Under the pieces are notes generated by a model, which was given only the letters and a program-made list of their open reading frames with translations, had not been told where the DNA came from and searched no databases. The translations under genes were made by a program, and so were the position numbers. Below, in pieces: positions 5,264 through 8,977 of a stretch of 8,977 nt of DNA; the first letter of the stretch is position 1, and each line of letters begins with the position of its first letter. This DNA is from Clostridiales bacterium (GTDB lineage: Bacteria; Bacillota; Peptococcia; Peptococcales; Peptococcaceae), in assembly GCA_003343815.1 (NCBI GenBank), contig QAKL01000004.1, positions 1-8,977 on the forward strand, in the 5' to 3' direction.

Positions 5264-7900
5264 TTACTCCAACAGTCCGTATTTTTCTTTGATGCGCTCT
5301 AATTTTTCGATCATTGCCTCTGCCATAATCCAGAGAAAAAACACCGTCGATACAGCGTGCACCAGATCAAAAGGTGCTCCGCTTACCAATGCCGCGATAA
5401 ACATCGCTTTTGTCAGGTGCGTTTGGGACTGGATCACATAGGCGGTATTCATAATACATCCGTAAATCACAAACGTCGCCAAAAAGCCGAAAACACACAG
5501 CGAAGCTTTCGTTTTACGAAGCCATCCCTTTTGAAACAGCACTCCCGCTAAAAATCCAACACTGCCAAAGGCAAACATCTGCCACGGCGTCCACGGCCCC
5601 TGCCCAAAGAAAAAGTTGGAGACAAATGCCGTCACCGCCCCGACCAAAAATCCTGTCTCTCCGCCGAAGCATACTCCTGCGATAATCACCAACGCCGCGA
5701 CCGGTTTAAACTGCGGCAGCATAAAAAACGCCGCTCTCCCCGCCACCGCCAAAGCGCACAAGGCGCTGATCAATACCAATTCGCGCGCTTGGGGCTTACG
5801 TTTTTCGAACACCATGATAAAAGGCAGCATCGTTTCTAAGATAATCAAAAGGCTGATAAAATAATATTTGCGGTCGTCCAGATAGTAAATACCGAAAAAT
5901 ATCGTGCATGGAATCGCCAGTAAAATCATAAATGCCGCCATCACGGTGCGCTTATCCAGCACTCGCTCTTCACGCGGCTTTTGCCGTACTTTGATATCCA
6001 GTTCCTTTTGCGGCCACAGACAGATGCCCGCAAGCATGGCAAAAACAAGCGATAATATCTCTTTTAGCGGAAGCAATCCTGCAAAATTTTCACTTGGTGC
6101 GCCTAAGCACAGTCCAAACAACGCCAGAAAAAATATCCCCGCAAACACTCTGCGGCGTTTCGGCGACTTATGCTCAGGCGCAGGCTTCTCTGCCGCCCAG
6201 TTTTCTACCGTCAAAACTTTGGGCGTTTTTTTCGCAATTACTTGCCCGCCGCAGGCTAAAATGACATCCTCTGCCAAGACTGCATTTGGCAAAAGCTTGC
6301 GCGCGAGGCGATTGGCCGCCGTCGTATAAAAATTTTTGCCCGAAAAAAACTCCCGCGCGCTTGCCTGAGATGCAATATTTCCGTCAAAAAACAGCGCGCA
6401 TCTATCCGCATACTCGGCGCAAAACTCAATATCGTGCGACACCATCATAATCGCTACGCCGCGCATTTTAAGCGCTGCGATAATCTCAGCAAATTTTTCT
6501 TTAAATACCGCGTCTATCCCCTTGGTCGGTTCATCCATGAGCAGCACCTGAGGCTTTTTTAAAAGCACCTTGGCCAGTGCCGCCCGCTGCTGTTCGCCTC
6601 CGGATAAATCATACGGATGCCGCGCGAGCAGCTCCGTTATCTGACAAAGCTCGGCAATTTCGTTTATCCGTGCAATTTTTTCTGCCTGCGTTAATTTCTC
6701 CTCACGCAAGACCTCCGATAAATCTAAGGCAACCGTTTTTTTCGTAAACAAACTTTGGGGATTTTGCGGCAGGAGCGCGATTTTTTGATATAAATCGTCC
6801 GCTTCGTTAATATTTTCACCATTAATTACGATTTCGCCCCGATACGGCCGCACTATCGCGCCAAGTGCCTTTAAAACGGTAGTTTTACCTGTACCGTTCG
6901 CTCCTAAAAGGGCGAACAATTCACCGCGGTGCAGGCAGAGACTAACCCCTTTTAAAATGTCGGGCGCATCTTTTTCGTAGCGAAACCAGACCTCTTTCAT
7001 TTCCACGACTGCCTCTGCCACAGACTCAAAATCTGCCGCTTCGGGGATCAATTCGGGATAAAGCTCATGCGTCTGCGCATAAGCCTCCAACCAATCTTTC
7101 CCCTCCCGCACCGTGAGCGGACATGACAGATCATTGTTTACCGCGGCATATATCCGCATCGGCACAGGCATCGCCTGCCAAAACTCATGCGCGTTGTTTT
7201 TCAGGCACGCACCTACTTTTTTAGGAGTATCACAAGCAATGATCTCCCCTCGATCCAGCACAATCGCCCGATCTGCCAGCGCCAGTGCTTCTTCCATACG
7301 GTGCTCTGCCAAAATAATCGTCGTGCCCAGCTCGTGATTGATTTTGGCTAACATTTGCAAAAACTCCGCCGCGGCAATCGGATCCAGCTGACTGGTCGGC
7401 TCGTCCAAAAGCAGCACCTCCGGCTCCATGACCATCACCGAGGCTAAATTCAAAAGCTGCTTTTGTCCGCCGGATAATTCGCTCACACTTTTGTGAAACC
7501 AATTGCTGATCCCGAAAAACGTCGCCATTTCCGCGACTTTAGCGCGGATTTCCTCATTTTTCAAACCCAAGCTTTCTAAACCGAATGCCAACTCGTGCCA
7601 GACTTTGTCGGTTACGATTTGATTATCAACACTTTGGAGGACGAAACCGATTTTGGCGGCTTGCGCGCGTTTATCCCAATCCTCAAGCGGTTTTTCAGCA
7701 AAAAATATTGCGCCCGTTTTTTCTCCGTAGAGCGCCAAGGCAGGCTTTAAAAGCCGCAAAAGCGTCGATTTGCCGCAGCCTGAGGGGCCGCATAGGGTAA
7801 TAAACTCCCCCGCTTGAATTGTCAGATCAATATTTTTTAAAGCGCACTTTTCCTGATTTGGGTAGGTGAAGCTCAGATTTTCGATTTTATAGCATTCCAC
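5264..7900 (-). CDS. ECF transporter fusion: two ATPase domains plus membrane/S-component region
   Basis: This 878-residue protein is chosen to start at GTG 7900, which has GGGAGGTG (7906-7913) seven bases upstream counted from the GGAGG core. The frame stays open to 7963, but that would add a poor extension overlapping ecfT. ATPase 1: Walker A GPSGCGKST (38-46), LSGGQ (142-146), LLLDEP (163-168), switch His200. ATPase 2: GANGTGKTT (333-341), LSGGEQQ (432-438), LLMDEP (453-458), His489. From about 582 to the end the protein is membranous: two helices (about 584-629), then about eight more. The last 230 residues, with AGRAAFFMLPQFKPV and FFFGQGPWTPWQM, look like a substrate-binding S component of energy-coupling factor importers. 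One chain would thus supply EcfA, EcfA' and S, with EcfT made by the previous gene. ATPase pairs in one chain are known; the added S part is unusual. The substrate is not shown; a corrinoid is one guess from the DUF4430 neighbour. Confidence 0.88.
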   Translation of the reverse strand: MECYKIENLSFTYPNQEKCALKNIDLTIQAGEFITLCGPSGCGKSTLLRLLKPALALYGEKTGAIFFAEKPLEDWDKRAQAAKIGFVLQSVDNQIVTDKVWHELAFGLESLGLKNEEIRAKVAEMATFFGISNWFHKSVSELSGGQKQLLNLASVMVMEPEVLLLDEPTSQLDPIAAAEFLQMLAKINHELGTTIILAEHRMEEALALADRAIVLDRGEIIACDTPKKVGACLKNNAHEFWQAMPVPMRIYAAVNNDLSCPLTVREGKDWLEAYAQTHELYPELIPEAADFESVAEAVVEMKEVWFRYEKDAPDILKGVSLCLHRGELFALLGANGTGKTTVLKALGAIVRPYRGEIVINGENINEADDLYQKIALLPQNPQSLFTKKTVALDLSEVLREEKLTQAEKIARINEIAELCQITELLARHPYDLSGGEQQRAALAKVLLKKPQVLLMDEPTKGIDAVFKEKFAEIIAALKMRGVAIMMVSHDIEFCAEYADRCALFFDGNIASQASAREFFSGKNFYTTAANRLARKLLPNAVLAEDVILACGGQVIAKKTPKVLTVENWAAEKPAPEHKSPKRRRVFAGIFFLALFGLCLGAPSENFAGLLPLKEILSLVFAMLAGICLWPQKELDIKVRQKPREERVLDKRTVMAAFMILLAIPCTIFFGIYYLDDRKYYFISLLIILETMLPFIMVFEKRKPQARELVLISALCALAVAGRAAFFMLPQFKPVAALVIIAGVCFGGETGFLVGAVTAFVSNFFFGQGPWTPWQMFAFGSVGFLAGVLFQKGWLRKTKASLCVFGFLATFVIYGCIMNTAYVIQSQTHLTKAMFIAALVSGAPFDLVHAVSTVFFLWIMAEAMIEKLERIKEKYGLLE

Positions 7901-8763
7901 TTTTTCACCTCCCAAATTTCCGCGATTAACGGTAAAAAGCACAATAAAAAGTACGCCCCCCACGCAAAGACGCTTGCCAAAGAAATTCCCACCCCTTTTA
8001 AGGACGGAAAATAACGAAAATAAAAACCGCCTGCCATTTTCGCCAAAATAGTGCCGCCGCTTAAAAGAATTATCGCCAGCAAAAATTTTTTATCTCTTGT
8101 TGTCAAACGAAATATCGTAAAGGCACTGCGTTTAGGCAGACCGTAGCCGCGGGCTTTCATGCTGTCGGCAGTATCGACGGCGTTTTCCAAGGCCCAGCTT
8201 GTCATCGCCGATAAGATCATCAGCGCGTTTTTCATTCTCATTAAAACACTGCCGCTTGCTATATCCCGCCCCAGTGTACGCTGAGCGATGACTACTTCTT
8301 TTAACTGCGCCGAAAATTTCGGCACAAAGCGAAATGTCATCGCCAAAACCAAAGACAGTGACGGCATAATGCGTCCAAAAAGATAGATAAATTTATCGGT
8401 AGTCATGATTTCATTATAGCAGGAAAACCAGTTTAAAACGCTGACAAGCATCACCGCCGCCGCTATCCCGTAGGCGATCGACTCGCTTGTTAAGGGATTG
8501 CCATTCGGAAAATAGGCGAGGATCGTCACGCCCTCGTGATTAAATGCCGGATTTATAAGCGCCGCCATGATCACCATCGGCAGCATATACAAAAGATTAT
8601 TCCGCAGGGCTTTGCGTCCCTTTAAAGCAAGCGCATAGCTCAAGCTGCCGCTAAATGAGGCCAAAAGGCACGCAGGATGCAGCAAAAACATACTAAAGCC
8701 GATAACCGCCGCAAAATATGAAAAGTTTACTAACGGGTGATAATTTTTAAATTCGTTCATCAT
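7873..8763 (-). CDS. ecfT: ECF transporter transmembrane protein EcfT
   Basis: This 296-residue membrane protein is the T component that joins the ATPases to the S component in an energy-coupling factor importer. It has several hydrophobic helices (about 13-48, 55-72, 96-114, 134-147, 225-245, 258-280) and a long cytoplasmic helical region between. That region carries the two short basic motifs that dock on the ATPases: QRTLGRD (161-167) and the more typical MKARGYG (202-208). The start is one of two tandem ATGs (8763 or 8760), one base after the DUF4430 stop. No ribosome site lies at normal distance; a GGAGGAGG run (about 8791-8798) is 27 bases away and may be partly paired in a GGAG/CTCC hairpin. 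Translation is therefore probably coupled to the gene before. The 3' end overlaps the ATPase fusion by 28 bases. Confidence 0.92.
   Translation of the reverse strand: MMNEFKNYHPLVNFSYFAAVIGFSMFLLHPACLLASFSGSLSYALALKGRKALRNNLLYMLPMVIMAALINPAFNHEGVTILAYFPNGNPLTSESIAYGIAAAVMLVSVLNWFSCYNEIMTTDKFIYLFGRIMPSLSLVLAMTFRFVPKFSAQLKEVVIAQRTLGRDIASGSVLMRMKNALMILSAMTSWALENAVDTADSMKARGYGLPKRSAFTIFRLTTRDKKFLLAIILLSGGTILAKMAGGFYFRYFPSLKGVGISLASVFAWGAYFLLCFLPLIAEIWEVKKWNAIKSKI
7906..7913 (-). promoter_or_regulatory. Ribosome binding site deciding the GTG start of the ECF fusion gene
   Basis: GGGAGGTG on the - strand lies inside the end of ecfT, five bases before GTG at 7898-7900. It supports that start over the upstream ATG at 7963. 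An ATG four bases after the GTG is out of frame. The resulting 28-base overlap with ecfT suggests coupled translation. Confidence 0.8.
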
Positions 8764-8764
8764 C

Positions 8765-8977
8765 TCATCTGCCGTTTCTCGTGGAGTCGCCTCCTCCTAT
8801 ATCCGCACCCAAATCACAAGTGTAAAGCCATTCGACCTTGTCCCCGTCCTGGAGCTCATAGCGTGAGCAGCCGTAATTGGGAAACCAGCCGTTGACCCGA
8901 TACATCCAGCCGGAAAGCTCGCCGCAGTCAAACTCGTACAAATTAGCGATACCCTCGATATAGGCGCTGTTATAAAT
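8765..8977 (-). CDS. DUF4430 domain protein, C-terminal 70 residues (5' end outside window)
   Basis: A frame on the - strand enters from the right edge and stops with TGA at 8765-8767. Its 70 residues include YEFDCGELSGWMYRVNG, PNYGCSRYELQDGDKVEW and LYTCDLGAD, the hallmark pattern of DUF4430 (SGWMYxVNG, then DGDxxxWxYT). This domain resembles the C-terminal domain of the animal cobalamin carriers intrinsic factor and transcobalamin. In bacteria it occurs in secreted or surface proteins, often by ECF transporter genes. The chain ends GGGDSTRNGR with no LPXTG motif or membrane helix, so any anchor must be N-terminal. Three cysteines are visible (residues 18, 37, 54 of the fragment), which could form a disulfide outside the cell. 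A role in delivering ligand to the ECF importer is inferred from the one-base gap to ecfT. Confidence 0.88.
   Translation of the reverse strand: MYNSAYIEGIANLYEFDCGELSGWMYRVNGWFPNYGCSRYELQDGDKVEWLYTCDLGADIGGGDSTRNGR

Noticed and set aside
5904..6329. 141-codon open frame on the + strand
   Set aside because: It is antisense to the linker and membrane part of the ECF fusion, with low-complexity Ser/Ala-rich composition and no recognisable domain.
7230..7502. 90-codon - strand frame within ATPase 1 of the fusion
   Set aside because: It is a shifted frame of the ATPase gene with Gly/Arg-rich sequence and none of the motifs, which are intact in the main frame.
7901..7963. ATG start at 7963 for the ECF fusion
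   Set aside because: The extra 21 residues overlap ecfT, do not resemble an ATPase N-terminus and ignore the strong ribosome site before GTG 7900.
1..8977. Mobile element, CRISPR array, tRNA/rRNA or riboswitch
   Set aside because: No transposase or integrase genes, no spaced repeats, no cloverleaf-like sequence and no recognisable riboswitch core were seen. A leader riboswitch for the ECF operon, if any, would lie beyond the right edge.

Overview
The window looks like chromosomal DNA of a Gram-positive-type (Bacillota) anaerobe. The evidence is strong purine-rich Shine-Dalgarno sites (GGGAGG, GAGGAGGGG), a consensus sigma-A promoter, a flavin reductase-rubredoxin (Hrb-type) protein typical of anaerobes, a DacF-like carboxypeptidase and an ECF transporter next to a DUF4430 protein. 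Gut Clostridia or Negativicutes would both fit. Genus cannot be named from this sequence. Base composition is moderate and looks even across the window. I see no mobile element, CRISPR array, tRNA or rRNA.

Layout. On the + strand (1-1842) lie the 3' part of a class 3-like aldehyde dehydrogenase gene, rlmH (23S rRNA pseudouridine-1915 methyltransferase) 15 bases later, and an Hrb-type flavin reductase-rubredoxin gene. That block ends at a hairpin (1848-1881) placed to terminate transcription from both sides. Everything to the right is on the - strand. Read in its own direction it contains: the end of a DUF4430 protein (8765-8977), ecfT (7873-8763), one long gene fusing two ECF ATPases to a membrane/S-component region (5264-7900), a DacF-like D,D-carboxypeptidase (3804-5165) with its own terminator, and a marR-MATE efflux operon (1885-3675).

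How the genes work together. DUF4430, ecfT and the ATPase-ATPase-S fusion are packed with a 1-base gap and a 28-base overlap, so they look like one translationally coupled uptake operon. DUF4430 resembles the C-terminal domain of intrinsic factor and transcobalamin. A surface binding protein feeding a corrinoid-type (or other micronutrient) ECF importer is therefore a reasonable inference, but the substrate is not shown by the sequence. The marR-MATE pair has a near-consensus promoter carrying two copies of a 12-bp palindrome, one between -35 and -10 and one just after the start point. This points to an autorepressed drug or metabolite efflux switch.

Most notable points: the three-part ECF fusion with only ecfT kept separate; the DUF4430 partner with no C-terminal wall anchor; the SAC motif replacing SxN in the carboxypeptidase; and the readable MarR operator pair. 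Two start codons are moved from the longest open frame: the carboxypeptidase to ATG at 5165 and the ECF fusion to GTG at 7900.
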